64,000 bases of DNA from Phocaeicola coprocola DSM 17136 (GTDB lineage Bacteria > Bacteroidota > Bacteroidia > Bacteroidales > Bacteroidaceae), in NCBI RefSeq assembly GCF_000154845.1, contig NZ_DS981432.1:1-64000 (forward strand), read 5' to 3'. The translations under genes were made by a program, and so were the position numbers. The notes beneath the pieces are model-generated. The model had not been told where the DNA came from. It saw only the letters and a list, made by a program, of their open reading frames with translations, and did no database searches. This document shows, piece after piece, positions 28,046 to 35,772 of the stretch (the stretch's first letter is position 1; every line of letters starts with the position of its first letter).

Positions 28046-28999
28046 TTAATAAATTTCTTTAGCTACACGGCGTACGCTTTCTGTTGCTCCTACGGTGTAA
28101 AAATGAATACTAGGTACACCATGAGCTATCAACTCACGACATTGATTGATGCACCATTCTACTCCCAGCTGGCGAGCTTCTTCATCTGTTTGACATTTTA
28201 AAGCTTCCAATGCCAGTTCCTGAGGTAAATCAACTTTAAATGTTTTGGGAACAACGGACAGCTGTGACAACTTACTGAACGGTTTAATTCCCGGAATAAT
28301 AGGAATATCAATACCTTCCTGACGGACACGATCTACAAATTCGAAAAATTTCCGGTTGTCATAGAATAATTGAGTTACAGCGTACTCGGCTCCAGCTTCT
28401 ACTTTCTTTTTCAGCCAGTAGATATCTTGTTCCATATTGGGAGCTTCCTCGTGTTTCTCCGGATAACAGGCTACTCCATAGCTGAATGGATGTACAGGAG
28501 CCTTGATTGGTGATCCGTCGACGAATACACCTTGATTAAAATCATTGATTTGATGTTCCAGTTCTATGGCATGTGCATACCCTCCTGGCTCAGGAGTGAA
28601 TACTTGTTCATGTTTGGCTTTATCACCACGCAGAATCAATAAATCAGTGATTCCCAAAAACTGTAAATCTAATAATACATACTCTGTATCTTCACGTGTA
28701 AATCCGCTACATAATATGTGTGGAACTACCGTAATATTGTATTTGTTCTGTATGGCAGCTGCTACCGCTACTGTACCGGGACGACGACGGATTCGTTTGC
28801 GCTCATAAAGACCATTACCCAGTTCGCGATATATATATTCGCTTCGATGGGTAGTGATGTTTATGTATTTAGGATCGAATTCGCGCAACGAATCGATTGT
28901 TTCATATAATTTCTCTATCCCAGTGCCTTTCAGCGGAGGAAGAATCTCGAATGAAAAGGCTGTCTTTTCAGGTGATTTTATTAAGTCGATTACTCTCAT
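28046..28999 (-). CDS. metF: 5,10-methylenetetrahydrofolate reductase
   Basis: A 317-residue FAD enzyme that makes 5-methyltetrahydrofolate for methionine synthesis. 'FSFEILPPLKGTG' holds the catalytic glutamate, and 'ITTHRSEY', 'FTREDTEYVLLDLQFLGITDLLILRGD' and 'GAEYAVTQLFYD' are family blocks. It opens the metF-holB-ricT-gldH operon. TATTTTTG at 29048-29041 on the minus strand is a plausible -7 box. Confidence 0.95.
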   Translation of the reverse strand: MRVIDLIKSPEKTAFSFEILPPLKGTGIEKLYETIDSLREFDPKYINITTHRSEYIYRELGNGLYERKRIRRRPGTVAVAAAIQNKYNITVVPHILCSGFTREDTEYVLLDLQFLGITDLLILRGDKAKHEQVFTPEPGGYAHAIELEHQINDFNQGVFVDGSPIKAPVHPFSYGVACYPEKHEEAPNMEQDIYWLKKKVEAGAEYAVTQLFYDNRKFFEFVDRVRQEGIDIPIIPGIKPFSKLSQLSVVPKTFKVDLPQELALEALKCQTDEEARQLGVEWCINQCRELIAHGVPSIHFYTVGATESVRRVAKEIY

Positions 29000-29109
29000 T
29001 TTGCTTTTTTTGCGCCTTGTCAGGCGTGTTACATATTTGGCAAAAATAAGAAAAATATTGTACTTAATGGGAGAATGTTTCTTAATTTTTTTAATTTACT
29101 GACCGATAA

Positions 29110-30405
29110 TCAGAGTACAGGAGTAAACAAATGAGCGAACCATCCGACAAATCGTTTCCATGGAGTTCGTTTTTTGTAAACCTCTTTAGTCATGATCGTA
29201 CTGTTCTGTTTGTCGGCACTGAATATATCAGTCAGTTGTGCTGTAACAGGCAAATCGAAAACGAATGCATTTATCTCGTAATCATATCGTAAACTCCGGC
29301 TGTTCAGGTTTGTACTACCTACGGTACAGAATCGTTCGTCTACCATCATGACTTTAGAATGATGGAATCCTCCGTTGTAAACATAAATATGCGCTCCCTT
29401 CTTTCTTAGTTGGTTAGCAAGATAAAATCCTGCATCGGGTGTGAAGCTGATATCCGACTTTCCGGGAATCATGATTTCTATTCTGACTCCACGGTCGACA
29501 GCTTTTTCAATGGCACGGCGAATGCTGGATGTCGGGGTGAAATAAGGATTGATAATCTGTATTTTCCGTTCGGCCGAATTGATGGCTGCAATATATGCAT
29601 GTCTCATTGCTTCAGGAGATATTTTGGGAGCCCGCTGTACGATTGCTACCTGATGTCCCGCATGTACAGGAGCTGCATTCAATGAATCTTCCCCGAATGG
29701 AAAATATTCGTCTCCTCCGATTTGCTGTTTGGTTTCCTTATTCCACATTGTGAGGAAAACTTCCTGCAATTTTTCAACGGCAGGTCCTTTGATACGGATA
29801 TGCATATCTCTCCATGCGCCGATTTTGGGAAGTCCGTTTATATAATAATCGGCAATGTTCATACCTCCTGTATATCCTACTTTACCGTCTATGACTATAA
29901 TTTTTTGGTGGTCACGACTGGCTGCATGATTAACATACGGGAAAGTAATAGGGTCGAATGTAATAATCTCTATCCCTCTTTTACTTAAATCTTTAAGTAG
30001 TCTTTTACGAAGCGGACGGTTGTTTGACATATTTCCGAAGGCATCGAACATAGCTCGTACCTTCACTCCGTCTTTTACTTTCTCCGCAAGCAAGTCAAAC
30101 AATGCATTTCCGATAGAGTCATTTCTGAAATTGAAGTATTCCAGATGTATATGATGCTTTGCCTTTTTGATTTCTTCAAAAAGGTCGTTAAATTTTTCTC
30201 TGCCACTGGGCAGCAGCTTCAGGTCATTGCTATTTATGATTGCTACATTCTGACTATGCAGATATCTGGCAAATAGCGAATCAGCTGGCAGATAAGTAGA
30301 ATCTTTTTCCGCAATGATGGATGATTGCGCATGGCAAAGTAAGCCGAATTTCACAATCAGTAAAATTAAACAAAGAAAGTTTTTGTGAAATTTGTAGTCA
30401 TTCAT
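29110..30405 (-). CDS. Cardiolipin synthase-like phospholipase D family enzyme
   Basis: About 431 residues from the ATG at 30405, which gives a clean signal peptide ending near 'LLCHAQ'. Two HKD motifs are present: 'HQKIIVIDGKVGYTGG' and 'HHSKVMMVDERFCTVGSTN'. This is the bacterial cardiolipin synthase (ClsA/B) layout, but typical ClsA has two N-terminal membrane helices and this protein appears exported instead. It may make cardiolipin or hydrolyse phospholipids in the envelope. Confidence 0.85.
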   Translation of the reverse strand: MNDYKFHKNFLCLILLIVKFGLLCHAQSSIIAEKDSTYLPADSLFARYLHSQNVAIINSNDLKLLPSGREKFNDLFEEIKKAKHHIHLEYFNFRNDSIGNALFDLLAEKVKDGVKVRAMFDAFGNMSNNRPLRKRLLKDLSKRGIEIITFDPITFPYVNHAASRDHQKIIVIDGKVGYTGGMNIADYYINGLPKIGAWRDMHIRIKGPAVEKLQEVFLTMWNKETKQQIGGDEYFPFGEDSLNAAPVHAGHQVAIVQRAPKISPEAMRHAYIAAINSAERKIQIINPYFTPTSSIRRAIEKAVDRGVRIEIMIPGKSDISFTPDAGFYLANQLRKKGAHIYVYNGGFHHSKVMMVDERFCTVGSTNLNSRSLRYDYEINAFVFDLPVTAQLTDIFSADKQNSTIMTKEVYKKRTPWKRFVGWFAHLFTPVL

Positions 30406-30569
30406 GCATTTGGTAGTTTTTGTGAGGTGCAAAAATATGGATTTTAATCAAGAAACCGTCATGACTTTATTTGCTTTTCTCCAAATTGTTACTATTTGAC
30501 TGTAAAATCAGATGAAATGACTTTTCTGCACTTCTTTTCTTCTGCTTAATTTTATTGATATCTTGTATC

Positions 30570-31277
30570 TTATGCCATTTTTGAATTTTTATCTTTCAGA
30601 TATTTACTATAACTTCTGCCTACAGGAATTTTGATTCCATTATATAAAAGAATCTCTTTAGAAGTATAACTGGCAATCCGATAGATTGGAACAACGAAGG
30701 ACTTGTGTACTCGTATAAATTTTTCTTCGGGCAAAAGTTCCTGTAGCGTTTTCAAACTCATTTGTGAAGTTAGAGTCGGCTGACTGGTGAGATGAATACG
30801 CACATAGTTATCCATCGATTCTATATATAGAATATCTTTCAGCTGGATATTTGTATTTTTGTATTCCACTTTTAGTGTGATATACTCGTCTGTAAATGTT
30901 GGTTGAGCGGAAAGTTGTTGTAGTGTTTGTAGCTCTATAGCTTTTTGTACTGCTTTTTCAAAACGAGCATACGAGAATGGTTTGTGAAGAAAATCTATAG
31001 CATTCAATTCAAAACCATCGAGAGCGTATTGTGCATAGGCTGTTGTAAAAATCAACATTACTTCGTGAGGGAGGTCACGAGCCAGATCTCTTCCATTGAT
31101 GTCTTCCATCTCTATGTCAAGGAAAAGAATATTGGGTTTTATTTTCTTGACCTGTTCAATGCCTGCAATCGGATTGGTAAAGACTGTCAGTTCTATATTT
31201 CCATGGCGCTGGCAGAAGCTGGATATGATTTCCAGCGCCATTGGTTCATCATCGATTGCTATACATTTTATGTTCAT
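30570..31277 (-). CDS. LytTR family response regulator
   Basis: A 235-residue regulator: receiver (1-118) with D9/D10, phosphoacceptor D54 ('LFLDIEM') and 'KPF' near 103, then a LytTR DNA-binding domain (about 128-230, 'DNYVRIHL', 'FIRVHKSFVV'). It overlaps the upstream kinase gene by 4 bases. LytTR proteins bind paired direct repeats, and such a pair lies in the divergent promoter at 32367-32403, so the receptor gene at 32573 is its probable target. Confidence 0.93.
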   Translation of the reverse strand: MNIKCIAIDDEPMALEIISSFCQRHGNIELTVFTNPIAGIEQVKKIKPNILFLDIEMEDINGRDLARDLPHEVMLIFTTAYAQYALDGFELNAIDFLHKPFSYARFEKAVQKAIELQTLQQLSAQPTFTDEYITLKVEYKNTNIQLKDILYIESMDNYVRIHLTSQPTLTSQMSLKTLQELLPEEKFIRVHKSFVVPIYRIASYTSKEILLYNGIKIPVGRSYSKYLKDKNSKMA

Positions 31278-32254
31278 TGTCTTAAATTGATACTCAGTGT
31301 GACGGCATATTTCCCCTCTCTTTCTCCTGTAAACAAACTATACCTGTTCGGATAAAGAAGATCGAGGCGCTTTTTGCAGTTTTCTATTCCTATTCCTTTG
31401 GATGTTTTTGAGTCCGGATGGTTTAATAAAGGATTGTTTGTTGCCAATAATAATTCTCCTTTTTCTACGCGAATGGTAATATACGCCTCTCCTTTTTTAT
31501 GAGAAGATACACCGTGTTTAAATACGTATTCGACAAAGGTAATCAGAATCATAGGGGCTATATTCATTTGTTCCGTTTCATCGTGTACATAAGAAAAATG
31601 AACATCAAAGTTTTCTGCTATTCGATATTTTTGGAGTTCTATATACTGACGAATGTATTCTACTTCAATGTGTAGAGGAATTTTATCTTTTGTATTATTG
31701 GCATACATATATTTCATCAGATTGATAAATTGAATAAAGGCATCTTCCGTTTTAGGAGATTCTGTTACTACCATAGCATATAGAGTATTCAGATTATTGA
31801 AAAGAAAATGAGGATTAATCTGTGCTTTGTAAAGTGCTAGTTCGGCTTTTTTCTTCTCAAATTCTACAGCTTGTCGTTCCATTATTTGGTGATAAAGTTG
31901 AGTCAGTAGTCCTACAGCTGCACTAAAGGCAATCACAACTACATACAGAAACCATACAGCTTGTTGCTGAAGTTTGATTTTTTGGATATGTTGTAAAAGT
32001 CGGGTACGTCTCATGTGGTGTAACGGGACTTTCATTTGATAGCGAGTTATGAGGTAAGTACCAACAGCTGTAAGTAAAATAAGAGAAACAGCTATCCAAA
32101 AACGTTTTTTCCCGGCAAACATAAAAGGCATGATAAAGCGGCGGTTCAGGATATATACGATATACAACCATGAAACCAACAGGTATACGAATAGTGAATT
32201 GTTTATCAGCCATCGTTCGATAGGCAGCAAGGTCATCATAGCCGGTAATAACAC
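31274..32254 (-). CDS. LytS-type membrane histidine kinase, possibly degenerate
   Basis: A 326-residue kinase with four N-terminal membrane segments and a His_kinase domain, phosphoacceptor H149 in 'AQINPHFLFNN'. Two features are odd. The N-box, normally VENxxKHG, reads 'VEYVFKHG', so the Mg-ATP binding asparagine is a tyrosine (243). The only normal start codon is the GTG at 32254, inside the first hydrophobic segment; the open frame continues 14 codons upstream to an ATT (32296) whose next residues (KKLPFYIDLIFCL) look like the true N-terminus. The protein pairs with the overlapping LytTR regulator. Confidence 0.85.
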   Translation of the reverse strand: MLLPAMMTLLPIERWLINNSLFVYLLVSWLYIVYILNRRFIMPFMFAGKKRFWIAVSLILLTAVGTYLITRYQMKVPLHHMRRTRLLQHIQKIKLQQQAVWFLYVVVIAFSAAVGLLTQLYHQIMERQAVEFEKKKAELALYKAQINPHFLFNNLNTLYAMVVTESPKTEDAFIQFINLMKYMYANNTKDKIPLHIEVEYIRQYIELQKYRIAENFDVHFSYVHDETEQMNIAPMILITFVEYVFKHGVSSHKKGEAYITIRVEKGELLLATNNPLLNHPDSKTSKGIGIENCKKRLDLLYPNRYSLFTGEREGKYAVTLSINLRQ

Positions 32255-32366
32255 CAGACAGAATATCAGATCGATGTAAAACGGTAACTTTTTAATTTAC
32301 CACATAACTTGTTCTTTTTTGCAAAAATAAAAGTTTCTGTCGGTTTGAAAAAATAAGCAAAGTGGT

Positions 32367-32403
32367 GTTCACCACTACATTGATGTTGTTTACCACTACT
32401 TTG
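32367..32403 (+). promoter_or_regulatory. Putative LytTR operator: two 16-base direct repeats
   Basis: GTTCACCACTACATTG (32367-32382) and GTTTACCACTACTTTG (32388-32403) match at 14 of 16 positions and are spaced exactly 21 bases, two helical turns. This is the known geometry of LytTR sites. They lie about 35-70 bases upstream of the -7 box at 32437. Confidence 0.7.
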
Positions 32404-32436
32404 TTGAGAGAACATATTTTGTATTTGCAAGTAGAT

Positions 32437-32444
32437 TATTTTTG
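32437..32444 (+). promoter_or_regulatory. -7 box of the receptor gene
   Basis: TATTTTTG matches TAnnTTTG. No TTTG lies at the standard 19-21 base distance, as expected for an activator-dependent promoter; the LytTR repeats sit just upstream. Confidence 0.5.
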
Positions 32445-32489
32445 TTGAAGTAAAGATATCGAATAAGAAAAAAATTATATAAAGTGAGT

Positions 32490-32518
32490 ATGTTTACGAG
32501 GGTAAGATTTGTTTTTTA
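32490..32518 (+). other. Out-of-frame start and signal peptide with T6 tract
   Basis: The ATG at 32490 reads MFTRVRFVF and then stops at TAG (32517-32519). The next frame reads 'LGVALLCSLSVFTQ' straight into the receptor. One more T in the T6 run (32512-32517) would join both into a normal signal peptide. Confidence 0.8.
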
Positions 32519-32572
32519 GGAGTTGCTTTATTATGTTCACTCTCTGTTTTTACACAGACACTTTCGGGAGTT

Positions 32573-35263
32573 GTGACAGATCAGAAGATTAGAGAGGGAT
32601 TGATTTCGGCTACGGTTCAACTGATAGCTGGGGATGGAAAAATCAACTATACATCTACCGATCTGAAAGGAATGTTTCAATTTAAGAAACTTCCGGCAGG
32701 TACTTATACGCTACAGATTTCATATGTAGGATATAAAACATATAAGGAAGCCGTTATTATTCCTTCCTCTGGAGAAAAAAAGGTTAATGTAACGATGCGC
32801 GAGGATGTAAACCTGCTGGATGAGGTATCTGTTAATGCGCGTGCTACACGTGCCGAGCAGAAAGGCGACAGTTTGCTGTATAATGCTGAGGCCTTTAAAG
32901 TAATGCAAGGAAGTTCAGCCGAAGATTTATTGGCTAAGATGCCGGGGATTGTTGTAGAAGGTGGAAGTATTCAGGCTCAAGGAGAGGAAGTGAAAAAGGT
33001 GCTAGTAGATGGGAAGGAATTTTTCGATGGAGATGTGAATCTCGCCATTAAGAATTTACCTTCTGATATTATTGCAGGTATCGAGGTCTTCGATAAAAAA
33101 AGTGAGCAGGCAGAATTTACCGGGTTCGATGATGGCGAAGAAATAAAAACTATCAATATTGTGACGAAGGGAGGATTCCGCCAGGGAACTTTTGGTGAAG
33201 TGTCGGCAGGATACGGTACTGAGGATCGTTATAAGGTAAACGGTAATGTAAATTTCTTCAATGAAGATCGTCGTATTTCATTGTTGGGTATGTCGAACAA
33301 TGTGAACCAGCAGAACTTCTCGCAGGAGGATTTAGCGGGAGTTATGTCTTCTGGAGCAAGTGGCAAGCGGCGTGGAGGTGGTCGTAACGGAGGACGTGGA
33401 GGTGCTTTCGGTGGAAATGCTTCTGATTTTATGGTAGGCAGTACAGGAGGTGTTACTTCGTCGAACGGACTTGGTATAAACTATGTGGATCAGTGGGGAG
33501 AAAAATGGAAGGTGACAGGCAGTTACTTTTTTAATCAGTCGGACAATCTGACACAGCAGCAGACCGAACGTGAATATTTCGACTCATCTCTTCCTGGAAT
33601 GACTTACAGTGAGTATCAGGAAAGCTCTATGAAGAACTGGAACCATCGTTTTAATATGAAACTGGATTATCAGATAAGTAATAGAACCTCGTTACAGTTT
33701 CGTCCAACACTGAGCTTTCAGAATAATGACAGGCATGGATTGCTTCAGGGACTGAATCTGTTGAATGGCATGTCTGATAATGAAACTGAAACTGCTACGT
33801 TGGGAGAAAATGATGCTTACAATGTTGGAGCTGACCTTATCTTGCGTCATCGTTTCCTGAAGGAAGGACGTACCCTGTCGTTGATGCTCAGTGGGAAAAT
33901 GAGCAATACCGATGGAAATACATATACAGATTATCTTAATACATTGTATAGTGTCGACGGCTTGTCGGAAACAGACAGCTACAGTCAGTGGAAGCAGACA
34001 TTGAACCGTCAATATACCTTGCGCTCTAATCTGAGTTATACGGAAAGGTTAACCGACTATATGCAGTTGCAGCTAGGATATAAGTTGAGTTATACCGATT
34101 CAGAAAATGACCGTAAGACGTATAAGAAGTCTGCGGTGAGCGATCTTTACGATCAGTTGGATGAAAGCCTGTCGAATGAGTATCAGTCGGGCTATCTTAC
34201 TCAGGCAGGAAGTGTAGGACTTCGTTATCGTGCCGGTAAATTCAATGCTATGCTGGGAGTTGATGCACAATGGGCAGATTTGAGAGGTGATATGGTCTAT
34301 CCGCAGGCAGACAATTTGTCGCACAGGTATTTTTCTATATTGCCATCGTTTACCATGCGTTATTCTTTAGATCGGACCAATTCGCTACAGTTACGTTATC
34401 GCAGCAAATCATCTGCTCCTTCGGTTACGAGCTTGCAGAATGTTATAGATAATTCCAATCCGCTTTTTCTTTCTGCGGGAAATCCGGACCTTGACCAGCA
34501 GTTATCACATACGGCAAATCTGCGTTATTTGCGTACGACAAAGTCTGGACATACGTTTATTGCCATGGTTGGGGCTACCATACAACAAGATTATGTAGCC
34601 GACAGTACTTTCGTTGCAAAAGAAGATATGGAGCTTACTCCGTCGGTCACACTGAGTAAGGGAGCACAGTTTACTCGTCCGGTAAATATGGATGGTTACT
34701 ATAGTTTGCAGTCGATGCTGACTTATGGTTTCCCTATTGATTTTATTCGGAGTAATATCAACCTCAGTCTTTCGGCTAATTATGCCAATGTACCTACTAT
34801 TTTCGACGGAATAGAAAGTAAGACGCGTGAACTGAATCTGATACCGAAGATTATTATTGGTAGCAATATAAGTAATAACCTTGATTTTACTGCGTCTTAT
34901 TCAGCTGGTATCAATAAGATGTTCAGTTCTTTGGATACTGCTACAGGTAGTGATTATATTACTCATTCAGCTTCGGCAAAGTTGGGATGGACATTCTTCT
35001 GGGGACTTACTTTCCGCAGTACGTTCGATTATATCGGATATACTGGTTTGGATACGGGTACAGAAGATTATTTCTTATGGAATCTGTCACTAGGTAAAAA
35101 ATTCCTGAAAAACAATGCAGCCGAAATCAGGGTGGAAGCTTTTGATGTGCTGAAGCAGAATCAGGCTTTTACTCATAGTATCGGAAGCAACTATTACGAT
35201 TATATCAACAGCAATGTACTGAAACCTTATGCTATGATAAGTTTTGTATATACGATTCGATAA
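32573..35263 (+). CDS. TonB-dependent receptor-like outer membrane beta-barrel protein, start frameshifted
   Basis: The open frame gives 896 residues: a carboxypeptidase-regulatory-like domain (1-85), a plug-like domain ('LLAKMPGIVVEGGSIQAQG', about 118 on) and a large outer-membrane barrel to the C-terminus. A Gly/Arg-rich loop is at about 268-284. The GTG at 32573 is the only usual start in frame and leaves no signal peptide. The natural start is probably the ATG at 32490, one base out of frame because of a T6 run. As written, the product could not reach the outer membrane. A Spy-like gene follows after 22 bases. Regulation by the divergent LytTR pair is likely. Confidence 0.85.
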   Translation: MTDQKIREGLISATVQLIAGDGKINYTSTDLKGMFQFKKLPAGTYTLQISYVGYKTYKEAVIIPSSGEKKVNVTMREDVNLLDEVSVNARATRAEQKGDSLLYNAEAFKVMQGSSAEDLLAKMPGIVVEGGSIQAQGEEVKKVLVDGKEFFDGDVNLAIKNLPSDIIAGIEVFDKKSEQAEFTGFDDGEEIKTINIVTKGGFRQGTFGEVSAGYGTEDRYKVNGNVNFFNEDRRISLLGMSNNVNQQNFSQEDLAGVMSSGASGKRRGGGRNGGRGGAFGGNASDFMVGSTGGVTSSNGLGINYVDQWGEKWKVTGSYFFNQSDNLTQQQTEREYFDSSLPGMTYSEYQESSMKNWNHRFNMKLDYQISNRTSLQFRPTLSFQNNDRHGLLQGLNLLNGMSDNETETATLGENDAYNVGADLILRHRFLKEGRTLSLMLSGKMSNTDGNTYTDYLNTLYSVDGLSETDSYSQWKQTLNRQYTLRSNLSYTERLTDYMQLQLGYKLSYTDSENDRKTYKKSAVSDLYDQLDESLSNEYQSGYLTQAGSVGLRYRAGKFNAMLGVDAQWADLRGDMVYPQADNLSHRYFSILPSFTMRYSLDRTNSLQLRYRSKSSAPSVTSLQNVIDNSNPLFLSAGNPDLDQQLSHTANLRYLRTTKSGHTFIAMVGATIQQDYVADSTFVAKEDMELTPSVTLSKGAQFTRPVNMDGYYSLQSMLTYGFPIDFIRSNINLSLSANYANVPTIFDGIESKTRELNLIPKIIIGSNISNNLDFTASYSAGINKMFSSLDTATGSDYITHSASAKLGWTFFWGLTFRSTFDYIGYTGLDTGTEDYFLWNLSLGKKFLKNNAAEIRVEAFDVLKQNQAFTHSIGSNYYDYINSNVLKPYAMISFVYTIR

Positions 35264-35285
35264 ATATTACTAAAAGACAATTGTC

Positions 35286-35597
35286 ATGAAGAAAATTATT
35301 TTTCTGGCTTTAGTAGCCTTACTGGGCATACATACAGTTGATGCTCAGCGCAGAGGAGGAACTCGTACTCCAGAACAGATAGTAGAAAAGCTTGGCAAGA
35401 AGCTGAACCTGACTGATGAGCAGGAAAAGCAGATTACTGAACTTTATACGGAATTTTTCAAGAAAGAACTTTCACGTGAGGAGCGGAGAAGTGAAATGGA
35501 AAAGCTAAATGAGAAAATCACTTCTTTGCTGACAGATGAACAGAAAGAAGCTTTCGAACAGATGAAAAAGGAACGTCCGCAACGTAAACGTTCCTGA
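35286..35597 (+). CDS. Small periplasmic Spy/CpxP-like protein
   Basis: A 103-residue protein with a signal peptide ending near 'HTVDAQ', then a charged helical body ('LNLTDEQEKQITELYTEFF', 'LLTDEQKEAFEQM'). The repeated LT-D-E-Q pattern recalls Spy/CpxP-type periplasmic chaperones or stress sensors; this is a resemblance, not proof. It sits 22 bases after the receptor gene and should be co-transcribed. Confidence 0.75.
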   Translation: MKKIIFLALVALLGIHTVDAQRRGGTRTPEQIVEKLGKKLNLTDEQEKQITELYTEFFKKELSREERRSEMEKLNEKITSLLTDEQKEAFEQMKKERPQRKRS

Positions 35598-35619
35598 TAG
35601 TAAAAACTCCTGTTATCTA

Positions 35620-35661
35620 TTCCTTCAGATATCTTCACTGGATTGTCTGAAGGAATTTTTT
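35620..35661 (+). terminator. Terminator of the receptor operon
   Basis: A 10-base perfect stem (TTCCTTCAGA / TCTGAAGGAA) followed by six T, 23 bases after the Spy-like stop. Confidence 0.85.
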
Positions 35662-35714
35662 GTAGATAATAGTCTGGAAATTTGTATTCTTCAGTTTAGG
35701 GCTAATAAATAAAA

Positions 35715-35743
35715 AGTACCGACTTTTTGAAAAAATCGGTACT
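35715..35743 (-). terminator. Terminator of the DUF349 gene
   Basis: Stem AGTACCGA/TCGGTACT with a T tract on the minus strand, about 30 bases past the stop at 35773. Confidence 0.75.
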
Positions 35744-35772
35744 CTTATTCTAAAATATGAATTTCGTTTGGT

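Noticed and set aside
29011-29030. Possible riboswitch in front of metF (small CGCCT/AGGCG hairpin)
   Set aside because: Only a 5-pair stem; none of the SAM or cobalamin riboswitch cores could be seen in the short leader.
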